A DNA stretch of 64,000 nucleotides, taken from NCBI RefSeq assembly GCF_037478135.1, contig NZ_JBBHDV010000002.1:62001-126000 (forward strand), given 5' to 3'. This document shows, one piece after another, positions 15,821 to 25,108 of the stretch. The position numbers and the translations under genes are program-made. A model generated the notes under the pieces. It did no database searches and was not told the DNA's origin. It saw only the letters and a program-made list of their open reading frames with translations. Position 1 is the first letter of the stretch, and every line of letters begins with the position of its first letter. This DNA is from Denitratimonas sp037478135 (lineage in GTDB: Bacteria; Pseudomonadota; Gammaproteobacteria; Xanthomonadales; Xanthomonadaceae).

Positions 15821-16800
15821 GTGCCGACATGCCGACGCCCTGGCAGCAGCGCGCCTACGCCCAGGCCATCGTTGCGCTGGATGCAGGACGGCTGCCGCAT
15901 GCGCTGCTGGTGGGCGGTCCGGCCGGGCTGGGGAAGCTGGCACTGGCACGTCGTCTTGCCCATCGGCTGATGTGCAGCACGCCGGCTGGCGGCGATGCCT
16001 GCGGCCAGTGCCGAAATTGCACGCTGATCGCCGCGGGTACGCACCCGGACCTGATCGAAGAAACTTTCGAGATCAACGAAAAAACCAAGGAACTGCGCAA
16101 GGAAATCCTGATCACGCAGGTACGGCGGCTGGGTGAAAAACTGGTGCTGACGCCGCAGATCGCCGCTGGCCAGGTGGCGCTGGTGTATCCGGCCGAGGCG
16201 ATGAACCGCAATGCCTTCAATGCATTGCTGAAAACCCTGGAAGAACCGCCTGCCGGCCGCACCCTGATCCTGATCGCGGATCGGCCGCAGCGCCTTCCGG
16301 CCACGATCCGCAGCCGTTGCCAATGGCTGCGGCTGGAAATTCCGCCTGTGGCTGAAGCGCTGGCTTGGTTGCAGGCGCAGGGTCATGCGCCCGTCGTGGC
16401 GCAGCAGGCGCTGGAAGCAGCGCAGGGAAATCCCGGCCTGGCCGAACAGTATCTGGCCGAAGACGGCATCAGGCTGCGCCAGGCCGTGGCTGCGGATCTG
16501 GCGGCCTTGGCGCAGCAGCGCGCCGGTGTGGCCGAGCTGGCCGCCGCCTGGATGGAGGATCGGCCGGCGCTGCGCCTGCGTTTTTCCGGCGAACTGGTGC
16601 GCGACCATCTGGCGCAACGCGCCGGTGCGCCGCGCCCGGATGCACTGGCGGCGGCTGGTCTTTCCGTGCTGCCGCCGGTTGAAGCGCTGGGCGACTGGTT
16701 CGATGCCTGCGCCCGCACCCTGCGCGGCCTGGACAGCCCGTTGCGGCAGGATCTGCAACTGGCCGAATTGCTGATCGGCTGGCAACGTCTGGCGGACTGA
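15817..16800 (+). CDS. holB: DNA polymerase III delta' subunit
   Basis: HolB is the stator of the clamp loader. The 327-residue protein has an AAA+ fold with a modified P-loop, GPAGLGKLAL, where the usual Thr/Ser is Leu. It also has a zinc site, CSTPAGGDACGQCRNC, and NALLKTLEEPP followed by the sensor IRSRCQW. A degenerate P-loop is in keeping with delta', which does not need to hydrolyse ATP. It follows tmk with a four-base overlap. Confidence 0.94.
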   Translation: MSADMPTPWQQRAYAQAIVALDAGRLPHALLVGGPAGLGKLALARRLAHRLMCSTPAGGDACGQCRNCTLIAAGTHPDLIEETFEINEKTKELRKEILITQVRRLGEKLVLTPQIAAGQVALVYPAEAMNRNAFNALLKTLEEPPAGRTLILIADRPQRLPATIRSRCQWLRLEIPPVAEALAWLQAQGHAPVVAQQALEAAQGNPGLAEQYLAEDGIRLRQAVAADLAALAQQRAGVAELAAAWMEDRPALRLRFSGELVRDHLAQRAGAPRPDALAAAGLSVLPPVEALGDWFDACARTLRGLDSPLRQDLQLAELLIGWQRLAD

Positions 16801-16876
16801 TCGCGCAGCATATCGCTGGACCGATGCCGCCGCTCCGCTCTAAGATGCCGCACTCACGCGTTCAGGGGACCTTGCC

Positions 16877-17236
16877 ATGTTGCCAGGCGCCGGCTCTGCC
16901 CGACAGGGTGTCCTGTCGTTGGCGATCAAGGAAAAAAGCCAGCTTTACGGAGCCTATATGCCGTTCCTGAAAGGCGGCGGCATTTTCGTGCCCACGCCCA
17001 AGCGCTACAGCTTGGGCGATGAAATCTTCGTGATGCTGACCCTGCTGGACGACAAGGAACGCCTGCCGGTGGCCGGGCGCGTGGTCTGGGTCACGCCTGC
17101 CGGCGCGCAGGGCAACCGCACCGCCGGCATCGGGGTGCAGTTCAACGATTCGCCTGAAGGCGAAATGGTACGCGGCAAGATCGAGACGCATCTGGCCGGC
17201 ATGCTCAGCGGCGAAAAACCCACCTTCACAATGTGA
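16877..17236 (+). CDS. pilZ: PilZ-domain type IV pilus protein (non-canonical PilZ)
   Basis: The 119-residue single-domain protein matches the type IV pilus protein PilZ that usually follows holB. It shows the PilZ barrel text GGGIFVPTPKRYSLGDEIFVMLTLLDD and GRVVWVTPAG. The RxxxR and (D/N)xSxxG motifs needed for cyclic di-GMP binding are missing (residues around 18-36 read AIKEKSQLYGAYMPFLKGGG). It should therefore act by protein contacts, as described for the Xanthomonas PilZ that partners PilB and FimX. An AGGGGA ribosome site supports ATG 16877. Confidence 0.92.
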   Translation: MLPGAGSARQGVLSLAIKEKSQLYGAYMPFLKGGGIFVPTPKRYSLGDEIFVMLTLLDDKERLPVAGRVVWVTPAGAQGNRTAGIGVQFNDSPEGEMVRGKIETHLAGMLSGEKPTFTM

Positions 17237-17342
17237 GCGGCGTAACCGCCCGCAGCGGCGGTGCAGCCCGGCTGACGAACACGCATGACCGCCTGCGATC
17301 ACAGCGCATATTGCTGAAAGAGCGGCTGCCGCACGGACTGGA

Positions 17343-17828
17343 ATGCCGGTATTCCACATGATCCGCTCGTCCGCACCGCCGATCCGTTTCCTGTTGCCGC
17401 CTTCATCGGTTCTGACGGTGGTCTTGCTGTTGCTGGTACTGGCAGCAGGGGTGGCGCTGTGGCTTTCTGCCCTGCCGCGCTGGGTTTTGATGCTGCTGCC
17501 ACTGTTTGCCGTGCTGGGCTGGCGCGGGCTGCGTCGTGGCCTGCCGCTGGAGCTGGTATTGCGCGGTGATGGCACTGCGGTGCAGCAGGATGTGAACGGA
17601 AATTCGCGGCCGGTCGAGCTGCTGGCGCTGCACGAGCGTGGTCCGCTCGGGGTGCTGGTTCTGGAAAGCGATGGCCGCCGAATACACCTGCCCTGGGCCG
17701 GCGACAGCCTGCCGCGAGCGCTGCGGCGTGATATCCGGCTCTGGTTGCGGCGACATGCCGCTACACTGCGCGACCCGGCAGGGCGCCGCCCTGCCGCTTC
17801 CTCCACTGGCATGACGGGTTCTGGATGA
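17343..17828 (+). CDS. Membrane protein resembling YgfX/CptA, function uncertain
   Basis: The predicted 161-residue protein has two adjacent hydrophobic helices (about 20-44 and 48-66). A soluble part follows with GLPLELVLRGDGTAV and later RIHLPWAGDSLPRALRRDIRLWLRRH. The layout of two helices plus a small beta domain is like the YgfX/CptA family, but the similarity is only of shape. An ATG at 17358 would drop five residues. The stop overlaps lolC as ATGA, so it is translated with the lipoprotein-release genes. Confidence 0.65.
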   Translation: MPVFHMIRSSAPPIRFLLPPSSVLTVVLLLLVLAAGVALWLSALPRWVLMLLPLFAVLGWRGLRRGLPLELVLRGDGTAVQQDVNGNSRPVELLALHERGPLGVLVLESDGRRIHLPWAGDSLPRALRRDIRLWLRRHAATLRDPAGRRPAASSTGMTGSG

Positions 17829-19072
17829 TCAGACCGCTGGAACTGGCGATCGGGCTGCGCTACACCCGCGCCAAACGACGCAACCGCTTTATTTCCTTCA
17901 TCTCGCTGGTGTCGATGCTGGGTATCGCGCTGGGTGTGGTGGCGCTGGTCGCGACGATCTCGGTGATGAACGGCTTCGAGACCGAATTGCGCAGCCGCAT
18001 CCTGGGCATGGTGGCGCACGCCACGATCAGCGGCGCCGGCGAAGATCTGCGCGACTGGCCACGCGCGCTGGAGCTGGCGCAGTCCGATCCGCGCGTGCTG
18101 GGTGCAGCGCCCTATATCGAACGCGAATCGCTGATCACCGGCCTGCGCAGCCAGGGCGCGCTGTTGCGCGGCGTCGAGCCGGCGCTGGAACCGACGGTGT
18201 CCGAGCTGGGCGAAAAGATGAAGGCCGGCGCGCTGGATGACCTGACCCCCGGCGGTTTCGGCATCGTCATCGGCACCGAACTTGCGATGGTGCTGGGTGC
18301 GGACATCGGGGACGCGGTGACGGTGCTGGTGCCCGAGGCGCGCAGCACGCCGGTTGGCGTGGTACCGCAGATGAAACGCTTCACCGTGGTCGGCATTTTC
18401 GAAGCCGGCATGCAGGAATACGACATGCAGATGGCGATCATCCATCTGTCCGACGCGCAACGCCTGCTGCGCATGGGCGAGGGCGTGACCGGCGTGCGCC
18501 TGAAACTCACCGACATGTTCCAGGCCTGGCATGTGGCGCGCGATCTGGCCGACCGCATGGGCGATTTCTACCGGGTGCGCGACTGGGCGCGTGACCACAC
18601 CAATTTCTTCCGCGCGATCCAGATGGAAAAGAGCGTGATGTTCGTGATCCTGTCGCTGATCGTCGCGGTGGCCGCGTTCAACCTGGTGTCCTCGCTGATC
18701 ATGCTGGTGACCGACAAGCAGGCCGATATTGCGATCCTGCGCACGCTCGGCCTGTCGCCGGGTTCGGTGATGGCGGTGTTCGTGGTGCAGGGGGCGCTGA
18801 TCGGCGTCATCGGCATCGTCGCCGGCGTCATCGGTGGCATCGTGCTGACGAAGAACCTCAACCACGTGATGCACTTCATCGAACGCATCCTCGGCTTCGA
18901 GCTGATGCCGGCCGATGTCTACTACATCAGCGGCGGGGTGCCGACCGAACTGCGCAGCGACAACCTGCTGGCGATCACCGCGATTGCGTTCGTGATGTGC
19001 ATGCTGGCCACGCTGTACCCGGCCTGGCGTGCCTCGCGCACCGATCCTGCCGCGGCGCTGCGCTATGAATAA
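17825..19072 (+). CDS. lolC: Lipoprotein-releasing ABC transporter permease (LolC/LolE family)
   Basis: This inner membrane permease extracts lipoproteins for transfer to LolA. The 415-residue protein has a first transmembrane helix (about 22-48) followed by a large periplasmic domain. The FtsX/MacB-type membrane core has helices near 273-298, 318-345 and 378-400. It begins LAIGLRYTRAKRRNRFISFISLVSM-like text, typical of LolC/E, and ends TLYPAWRASRTDPAAALRYE. Only one permease gene is present, directly coupled to lolD by an 8-base overlap. A second permease may be elsewhere, or the single protein may act as a homodimer. Confidence 0.94.
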   Translation: MIRPLELAIGLRYTRAKRRNRFISFISLVSMLGIALGVVALVATISVMNGFETELRSRILGMVAHATISGAGEDLRDWPRALELAQSDPRVLGAAPYIERESLITGLRSQGALLRGVEPALEPTVSELGEKMKAGALDDLTPGGFGIVIGTELAMVLGADIGDAVTVLVPEARSTPVGVVPQMKRFTVVGIFEAGMQEYDMQMAIIHLSDAQRLLRMGEGVTGVRLKLTDMFQAWHVARDLADRMGDFYRVRDWARDHTNFFRAIQMEKSVMFVILSLIVAVAAFNLVSSLIMLVTDKQADIAILRTLGLSPGSVMAVFVVQGALIGVIGIVAGVIGGIVLTKNLNHVMHFIERILGFELMPADVYYISGGVPTELRSDNLLAITAIAFVMCMLATLYPAWRASRTDPAAALRYE

Positions 19073-19805
19073 GAACCGGGAATCGGGAATGGGGAATCGG
19101 GAACCGGATCAGGCTGGGATCGTGCTCGCGTGCCACGGGCTTTCCAAGATCTATGCCGAAGGCGATCTGCGCACGCCGGTGTTCGATGGGCTGGAATTGC
19201 AGGTGGCGCGTGGCGAAACCGTCGCCATCGTCGGTGCCTCGGGTGCCGGCAAGAGCACGCTGCTGCATATCCTCGGCGGGCTGGACACGCCCAGCAGCGG
19301 CGATGTGTTCGTGCAGGGCGAGGAAATGAGCCGGCTGTCCAATGCCGCACGCGGCCGGCTGCGCAACCGCGCGCTGGGTTTCATCTACCAGTTCCATCAC
19401 CTGCTGCCTGAGTTCACCGCGCTGGAAAACGTGATGATGCCGCTGCTGATCCGGCGCACTCCGCAGCATGAAGCCGCAGAAGCCGCCCGCGTGTTGCTGG
19501 AGCGCGTCGGCCTGGGCGCGCGGCTGGGGCACAAGCCGGGCGAGCTTTCCGGTGGCGAACGCCAGCGCTGCGCGGTGGCCCGCGCCCTGGTCACACGCCC
19601 GGCCTGCGTGCTCGGCGACGAACCGACCGGCAATCTCGACGAAAAGACCGCCGCGCAGGTCTACGCGCTGATGCTGGAACTGAACCGCGAAGCCGGCACC
19701 AGCTTCGTGCTCGTCACCCACGACCGCCGCCTGGCACGCACCATGGACCGCGCGCTGGAACTGGCCAACGGCCGCCTGAGAGAGTTGGCAGCCGACGAGG
19801 TGTAA
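19065..19805 (+). CDS. lolD: Lipoprotein-releasing ABC transporter ATPase
   Basis: The 246-residue ABC ATPase powers LolC. It shows the Walker A GASGAGKS at 57-64, the LolD family text FIYQFHHLLPEFTALENVMMP, the signature LSGGERQRCAVARAL and Walker B VLGDEPTGNLD. The N-terminal 17 or so residues (MNKNRESGMGNREPDQ) are not family-like. They are encoded by copies of a GGGAATCGGG-type dispersed repeat at 19074-19108. An ATG at 19089 would give a shorter start, but it also lies inside the repeat. Confidence 0.95.
   Translation: MNKNRESGMGNREPDQAGIVLACHGLSKIYAEGDLRTPVFDGLELQVARGETVAIVGASGAGKSTLLHILGGLDTPSSGDVFVQGEEMSRLSNAARGRLRNRALGFIYQFHHLLPEFTALENVMMPLLIRRTPQHEAAEAARVLLERVGLGARLGHKPGELSGGERQRCAVARALVTRPACVLGDEPTGNLDEKTAAQVYALMLELNREAGTSFVLVTHDRRLARTMDRALELANGRLRELAADEV
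19074..19108. repeat. GGGAATCGGG dispersed repeat inside the lolD 5' coding region
   Basis: Three imperfect copies of GGGAAT(C/G)GGG lie in tandem within the first codons of lolD. The same motif family occurs at 39689-39727, 39752-39790, 62981-63013 and 63129-63157. Confidence 0.75.
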
Positions 19806-19823
19806 TGCGCCAGCCGGGATTCC

Positions 19824-20002
19824 GGTGTCGGACATCGCTTCGCTCAGCCCGACTTATGGGAAGCTGGGTGGTTTCCGGGCGAATTGTGAATAGGTCGGGG
19901 TGAGCGCAGCGAACCCCAACGCCACAAGGGTGTTTGCGTGAGAGCGTGATTGCCGGTGCCGGGATTCCGCTATCGGGCATTGCTTTGCTCAGCCCGACCT
20001 AT
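19824..20002. repeat. Composite palindromic repeat cluster between lolD and comEC
   Basis: Unit A (TCGGGCAT-CGCTTCGCTCA-GCCCGA type, about 30 bases) occurs at 19824-19858 and again at 19970-20002. Unit B (GGGGTGAGCGCAGCGAACCCC) lies between them at 19891-19922. Each unit is an imperfect hairpin. A-B pairs recur at 53731-53815 and 55297-55424, so this is a REP/BIME-like family. Confidence 0.8.
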
Positions 20003-20067
20003 AGCAAGTCGGGACGTTCTGGGTGAAACGGATTGCCCGCATCGGCAAGGTGTCCGACGATGCAGGC

Positions 20068-22404
20068 ATGACCCCACGTCTTGATCTCATCTTCGGCATC
20101 GGTCTGTGTGCCGGTGCTGTGGCCGCGATGGCGCTGCCGCAGGCGTTGCCGGGATGGCTGTGCTGGTGCGCTGTGGCGCTGGGCATCGTGCTGCTACTGT
20201 GGCGTCCGCGCTGGCGCTTGCCGGCCGGCGTGGGCATCGGCTTGGGCTGGGCGGTGCTGGTAGCAGTCGGGGTGATGGATGCGCGCCTGCCGCCGGAGCT
20301 GGAGGGCGAGGATCTGGTTATCGAGGGCCGGGTGCGCGATCTGCCGGAAGCCGCGCCGGGGCAGCTGCGTTTCCAGTTCGTGGTCACGCGCGGCGAGGGT
20401 GCCGCGCAGGTGCTGGAAGGGGCACGCCTGCGGTTGGGTTGGTATCGCAGCGAAATCGTTCCGGCACCGGGCAGCCACTGGCGGCTGGCGGTGCGGCTCA
20501 AGCGTCCGCGTGGCAGCCTGAATCCGGGCGGTTTCGATTACGAGCGTTATGCGCTGGATTACCGCATCGCGGCGATCGGCTATGTGCGCGATGGCGATGA
20601 CAACCGCGAACTTTCGCCCGGCGGCGGTATTGACCTACTGCGCTTGCGTATTTCCGATGCAATTGCGCAAGCGGTCGATGCGCCACGCGCGCGCTTCGTG
20701 CAGGCGCTGGCGGTGGGTGATGTGCGCGGGCTGGATGGCGATGACTGGCATGTGCTGCGTGCCACCGGCATCGCCCATCTGATCGCGATTTCCGGTCTGC
20801 ATGTGGGCATGGTGGCCGGCTTTGGCGCGTTGCTGATACGGCTTGCGTACCGGCTGTTTCCTTCACTTGGCCTGCGCCTGCCATTGCCGCAGGCGGCGGC
20901 TTTCGCGGCGTTGCTGGCGGCGACTGGCTACACCGCGCTGGCCGGCTTCGCCTTGCCGACGGTGCGCACCCTGCTGATGATCGGCGCGGCGTTGCTGGCG
21001 GTGTTGTGGCGGCGTCGTTTCGATCCGGTGCAGGCCTTTGCGCTGGCCTGGATCGTGGTGCTGCTGGTCGATCCGCTGGCGGTGCTCAATGCCGGATTCT
21101 GGCTGTCGTTCCTCGGCGTGGCCTGGCTGTTGTGGTGCCTGCCGCGCGCATTGGTCGAAGTCAGGTGGTGGCGCAGTCTGGTGTCGGCGCAGGGCGTGAT
21201 GACGCTGGGGCTGTTGCCGCTGACGGTGTGGTTCTTCGGTCAGGCGTCGGTGGCAGGGCCGCTCTGCAATCTGCTGGCGGTGCCGGGGGTGAGCCTGGGG
21301 GTGGTGCCGGTGGCGCTGGCCGGGACACTGCTGGAACTGGTGCATGCGGGTGCCGGTGCCTGGCTGTTCCAGCTGTCGGCCTGGCTGATGCAGGCGGTGT
21401 GGGCGCTGTTGGATCCGGTCGCGGGCCTGCATGGCTCGCTGGTCTACCTGCCCGAACCCGGCCCGCTGGCGTTTGCGCTGGCTTTGGCCGGTGCGTTCTG
21501 GCTGCTGCTGCCACGCGGCATGCCGGGCAAGCTGCTGGCGTTGCTGCTGTTCGCGCCCTTGCTGTTCCCCGCGCTGCCACGTCCGGCGCCGGGGCAGGTG
21601 ATGGTCAGCGTGCTGGATGTCGGGCAGGGGCTCTCGGTGTTGTTGCGCACCGCCGATCACACGGTGCTGTACGACGCCGGCCCGGCCTTTCCCGGCGGCC
21701 TGGACATGGGCGAAGCGGCGGTGGTGCCGGCCCTGCGCGCGCTGGGCGTGACGCGGCTGAATCTGTTGATCGTCAGTCACGATGACAACGACCACAGCGG
21801 TGGTGTGGATGCGGTCAAGCGGGCCTATGCGCCGGAACAGGTGGTGGTGATGCGCGGCCAGCCGCAGCAAGGTGAGCGCTCGTGCGAGGCCGGCATGGCG
21901 TGGGAGCTGGATGGCCTGCAACTGCGGATACTGCATCCGCCCGAGCACTTCCCGTATCTGGGCAACGACAGTTCCTGCGTGCTGCGGCTGGAGGCCGATG
22001 GGCGCGGCCTGCTGTTGCTGCCCGGCGATATCGGCCAGCTGATCGAGCAGCGCCTGGTGCGCGAACAACCATCCGCGCTGCCGGCGCAGGTGCTGGTGAT
22101 GCCGCACCACGGCAGCCGGACCTCGTCATCGGAAGCTTTCATCGATGCGGTGGCACCGCAGCGCGCGCTGATCGGTGTCGGTCACCGCAACCGCTTCGGC
22201 CTGCCGCGCGAGGACGTGCTGGCGCGCTATGTCGAACGCGGCATCGCGCTCGACGACACCGCACGGCACGGTGCCATTCACCTGCTGCTCGATGCCGATG
22301 CCGATGTCGATGTTCCGGCGGTGCCGCGCTACGAGCGTCTGGCGCGGCCGCGGTTGTGGCGTGAACTCAGCCCGTCAACGACGCCAGCGGGCCGAAATAA
22401 ATGA
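20068..22404 (+). CDS. comEC: DNA uptake channel ComEC/Rec2
   Basis: ComEC forms the inner membrane channel for transforming DNA. The protein is about 778 residues. After an N-terminal membrane pair and an OB-like part, the competence domain includes HLIAISGLHVGMVAGFG and many helices (about 230-510). A metallo-beta-lactamase-like C-terminal domain follows, with SVLDVGQGLSVLL, SHDDNDHSGG, NDSSCVLRLE and PHHGSRTSS, whose residues could support nuclease activity. ATG 20068 is preferred; an in-frame ATG at 20023 adds 15 residues. The 3' end overlaps the convergent methyltransferase gene by 38 bases. Confidence 0.95.
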   Translation: MTPRLDLIFGIGLCAGAVAAMALPQALPGWLCWCAVALGIVLLLWRPRWRLPAGVGIGLGWAVLVAVGVMDARLPPELEGEDLVIEGRVRDLPEAAPGQLRFQFVVTRGEGAAQVLEGARLRLGWYRSEIVPAPGSHWRLAVRLKRPRGSLNPGGFDYERYALDYRIAAIGYVRDGDDNRELSPGGGIDLLRLRISDAIAQAVDAPRARFVQALAVGDVRGLDGDDWHVLRATGIAHLIAISGLHVGMVAGFGALLIRLAYRLFPSLGLRLPLPQAAAFAALLAATGYTALAGFALPTVRTLLMIGAALLAVLWRRRFDPVQAFALAWIVVLLVDPLAVLNAGFWLSFLGVAWLLWCLPRALVEVRWWRSLVSAQGVMTLGLLPLTVWFFGQASVAGPLCNLLAVPGVSLGVVPVALAGTLLELVHAGAGAWLFQLSAWLMQAVWALLDPVAGLHGSLVYLPEPGPLAFALALAGAFWLLLPRGMPGKLLALLLFAPLLFPALPRPAPGQVMVSVLDVGQGLSVLLRTADHTVLYDAGPAFPGGLDMGEAAVVPALRALGVTRLNLLIVSHDDNDHSGGVDAVKRAYAPEQVVVMRGQPQQGERSCEAGMAWELDGLQLRILHPPEHFPYLGNDSSCVLRLEADGRGLLLLPGDIGQLIEQRLVREQPSALPAQVLVMPHHGSRTSSSEAFIDAVAPQRALIGVGHRNRFGLPREDVLARYVERGIALDDTARHGAIHLLLDADADVDVPAVPRYERLARPRLWRELSPSTTPAGRNK

Positions 22405-23533
22405 GATGCCAATAGGCGTCGGTTTCGGCCAGAACCGTCAGGTTGCTGGAATCGGGCGCGTCGATCCGCAGTTCGCAGCGCCAGCCGCAGTTGGCGAAAT
22501 CCGGTCGCCCGAAGGCTTCGGCCACGTCCGGCCGGGGAATGCCGGTGCTGATCTGGAATTCATTGCCGCCCAGCGCGATCCGGACATGGTTCAACGGATG
22601 GCTCTCATCGAAGGACACGGCCCAGCCTTCCAGCGTGAGTTTGCCGTGCGTATCGGCCTTGCGGACATCCAGCCAGCCCCATGCCCCGCGCACGAGCTTG
22701 TTCTTGATTGATGGCAGATCGAGGGACGCATCGCCGCTCACCAGATAAAGATCCTGTTCGTGCGCAAGGCAGCGTTCCAGCCGCACACAGGTCAGATCCT
22801 GGCGGTAACGCCGCACCAGCTGTTCGACGTAATTGCCGCTGACATGCGTGGTGCCGTAGCTGTCCGCATCCAGTGGCGTGACCTCGCTTTCACCCACGAA
22901 CTGGAGTCCGTCGGCGTCCGGCACGGCATCGCCCATCGGCTTGGTGCTGAAACACAGCACGCCGGTGGGCGTCAGCATCGACAGCAGTTTCTCCAGCCAC
23001 GGTGCGAACAGTTCGGCCGGCAGATGCGAGAACAGCGACGCGGCCCAGATCAGGTCGAAATCGCCTTCATGCTTGAAGTCGGACGGGTGCGTGGTGGAGG
23101 CGATGGTGTCGATGCCGAGTTCACGCTCGATGAAGTCCAGCGCATCGAGCTGGATTTCCGAGGCATGAAGTTCGATGTTTTTCAGGCCCGCCGTCATGAA
23201 ACGCAGGCCACGGCCATGGCCGCAGGCGAAATCAAGGACGCGCAGGGTGTCCTGCCCTTTGCGCGTCAGCCGGATGATCTGGCTCAACAGCGCATGCTGC
23301 TGGATGCCGATCGAATGGTATTGCGCCAGCGCGGCCCCGGCATCCCGGTGTCCGGCCACCGAATGCAGCAGCATCTGGTCGTTGGGATCGATGGTGGTGA
23401 CCACGGGCGCGTCCGGCGGCTCGGCCATGCCGGCGCAATGGTGGGCGATGCGTGAAACCAGTTCGGAAAACCCGCTGCTTTCAGACAGCAGGCGGGTCTG
23501 GTTGAAGAACTCGTTTACGTGTGTGTCATCCAT
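22367..23533 (-). CDS. Class I SAM-dependent methyltransferase, substrate unknown
   Basis: The 388-residue protein has a Rossmann methyltransferase domain in residues about 75-240. It contains VLDFACGHGRGLRFM (SAM motif I), HASEIQLDALDFIE, FDLIWAASLFSHLP (post-motif) and GVLCFSTKPMG. The C-terminal 130 residues resemble a small beta domain (GWLDVRKADTHGKLTLEGWAVS), perhaps for substrate binding. Substrates are unknown; glycan or lipid-linked methylation is possible but unsupported. The gene is convergent with comEC and overlaps its end. Confidence 0.8.
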   Translation of the reverse strand: MDDTHVNEFFNQTRLLSESSGFSELVSRIAHHCAGMAEPPDAPVVTTIDPNDQMLLHSVAGHRDAGAALAQYHSIGIQQHALLSQIIRLTRKGQDTLRVLDFACGHGRGLRFMTAGLKNIELHASEIQLDALDFIERELGIDTIASTTHPSDFKHEGDFDLIWAASLFSHLPAELFAPWLEKLLSMLTPTGVLCFSTKPMGDAVPDADGLQFVGESEVTPLDADSYGTTHVSGNYVEQLVRRYRQDLTCVRLERCLAHEQDLYLVSGDASLDLPSIKNKLVRGAWGWLDVRKADTHGKLTLEGWAVSFDESHPLNHVRIALGGNEFQISTGIPRPDVAEAFGRPDFANCGWRCELRIDAPDSSNLTVLAETDAYWHLIYFGPLASLTG

Positions 23534-23656
23534 GTACGAATCGATCCTTCAGGAGTTGAAACCGTGGTGGCCACCGTTCCTGTACGGGGGTGACCGGGAC
23601 GTGCGGCTGTTGTCGGGCGGCGACATTCCGGTGTCGCGTACGGGGCCGGGACGAGC

Positions 23657-25096
23657 TTACAACGAGCGCCGCACCTGCCTGCCCCAGTCTTCCAGCGCAT
23701 CGAGGATGCGGTGCGCGTCGGGGCCGGCATCGGGTGTGGTGCGCAGCTGAGCGATTTCGGCGAAATAGGTGTCGAAATCGTATTCGGACAGTTCGCTGCC
23801 GCTGGCAAGACGTTCGCGGCGATGCTGCTGCCAGCGGGCGTGGTCGTCGGCCGGCAGGGCGTCGGGCCAGTTGCGGGCGCGGAAGCGGAAAGCCAGCTCT
23901 TCGTAGCGCGGATCGTTGAAGCCGAATTGCCCGCCGGCGGGCGCCTGTTCCCGCTGCCGTCGCACCTGGCCGAACAGGCGTTTGTCGTGGTGATCGGGGA
24001 AGCCGGTGTAGATCGCCAGATCCGGGTCCAGTTCGATATCGTCCGGGCGCGATTGGCCGAAGACCTGACGCACTTTTTCCGCCAGCCGGGGGGTGTCGCG
24101 CAGGCGCTGGGCGTGGGCCAGTTCGCGTTCCAGATCGATGCCGAACACGGTTTGCTGTTCCGGGCTCAGGTGGCGCAGTTCGATCAGGATCGGTGCGCGG
24201 TTCAGATGCACCTGTTTCAGGCCGATGCGGGCCACGCCTTCGGGCAGATCGGCGCGCGGGGTGTAGAGACGGCCGAGGATGTCTTCGGCCGGCAGTTCGA
24301 TCAGCGGCGTGGGGTCGTCGGCCAGGTCGCAGACGATGATCTGGTTGGAAATCTGCGGGTGCGGGCACAGCGGCAGCACCAGTCTTCCGCAGCCCTGCGC
24401 GGCCGGATAGCGCTGCGAGATATGCAGCACCGGGGTCATGTTGGCGTAGTCGAGCAGGGCGGCGGCGCGGCGTTTGTCGCGCAGATCCAGCGCGTAGTCG
24501 AACAGCTTGGGCTGGGTCTGGCGCAGCAGGCGTGCCAGCGCGATCGTGGCTTCCACATCGGACAGCGCATCGTGCGCGCGGCTGTGGACCAGACCGTTGG
24601 CGCCGGCCAGCTGTTCGAGCTTGAAGCCGGGCGCGCCGTCGTCGCGCAGTGGCCAGACGATGCCGCCCGGACGCAGCGCGCGCGCCATGCGCACCGCATC
24701 GATCAGATCCCAGCGCGAGTTGCCGTTGCGCCATTCGCGTTCGTAGGGATCGAGGAAGTTGCGGTAGAACAGGTTGCGGATGAATTCGTCGTCGAAGCGG
24801 TAGCTGTTGTAGCCCGCCACGCAGGTGTCCGGGCGGCACATTTCATCAAAGATGCGGGCGGCGAATTCGGCTTCCGGCAGCCCTTCGGCCTGCGCCTGCT
24901 GCGGGGTGATGCCGGTGATCAGGCAGGCGCCGGGCGAGGGCAGCAGATCGTCGGCGGGACGGCAGAAGAACATCTGCGCTTCTTCCACCGGTTCCAGGTT
25001 TTCATCGGTGCGCTGCGCGCCGAATTGCGCGATGCGGCTGCGGCGCGCGTCGCGGCCGAAGGTTTCCAGGTCGTACCAGAGGAAGTGCCGGGACAT
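23657..25096 (-). CDS. sbcB: Exodeoxyribonuclease I
   Basis: This is a 3'-5' single-strand DNA exonuclease acting in recombination and mismatch repair. The 479-residue protein (E. coli enzyme 475) begins with the DEDD motif WYDLETFG (Asp9, Glu11). It contains ITGITPQQAQAEGLPEAEF, AGYNSYRFDDEFIRNLFYRN and HDALSDVEATIALARL. The C-terminal SH3-like and helical parts typical of ExoI follow. It lies downstream of the receiver-PAS-GGDEF-EAL gene on the same strand, twelve bases apart, so the two could be co-transcribed. Confidence 0.96.
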   Translation of the reverse strand: MSRHFLWYDLETFGRDARRSRIAQFGAQRTDENLEPVEEAQMFFCRPADDLLPSPGACLITGITPQQAQAEGLPEAEFAARIFDEMCRPDTCVAGYNSYRFDDEFIRNLFYRNFLDPYEREWRNGNSRWDLIDAVRMARALRPGGIVWPLRDDGAPGFKLEQLAGANGLVHSRAHDALSDVEATIALARLLRQTQPKLFDYALDLRDKRRAAALLDYANMTPVLHISQRYPAAQGCGRLVLPLCPHPQISNQIIVCDLADDPTPLIELPAEDILGRLYTPRADLPEGVARIGLKQVHLNRAPILIELRHLSPEQQTVFGIDLERELAHAQRLRDTPRLAEKVRQVFGQSRPDDIELDPDLAIYTGFPDHHDKRLFGQVRRQREQAPAGGQFGFNDPRYEELAFRFRARNWPDALPADDHARWQQHRRERLASGSELSEYDFDTYFAEIAQLRTTPDAGPDAHRILDALEDWGRQVRRSL

Positions 25097-25108
25097 CGGG
25101 CAGCAGAC

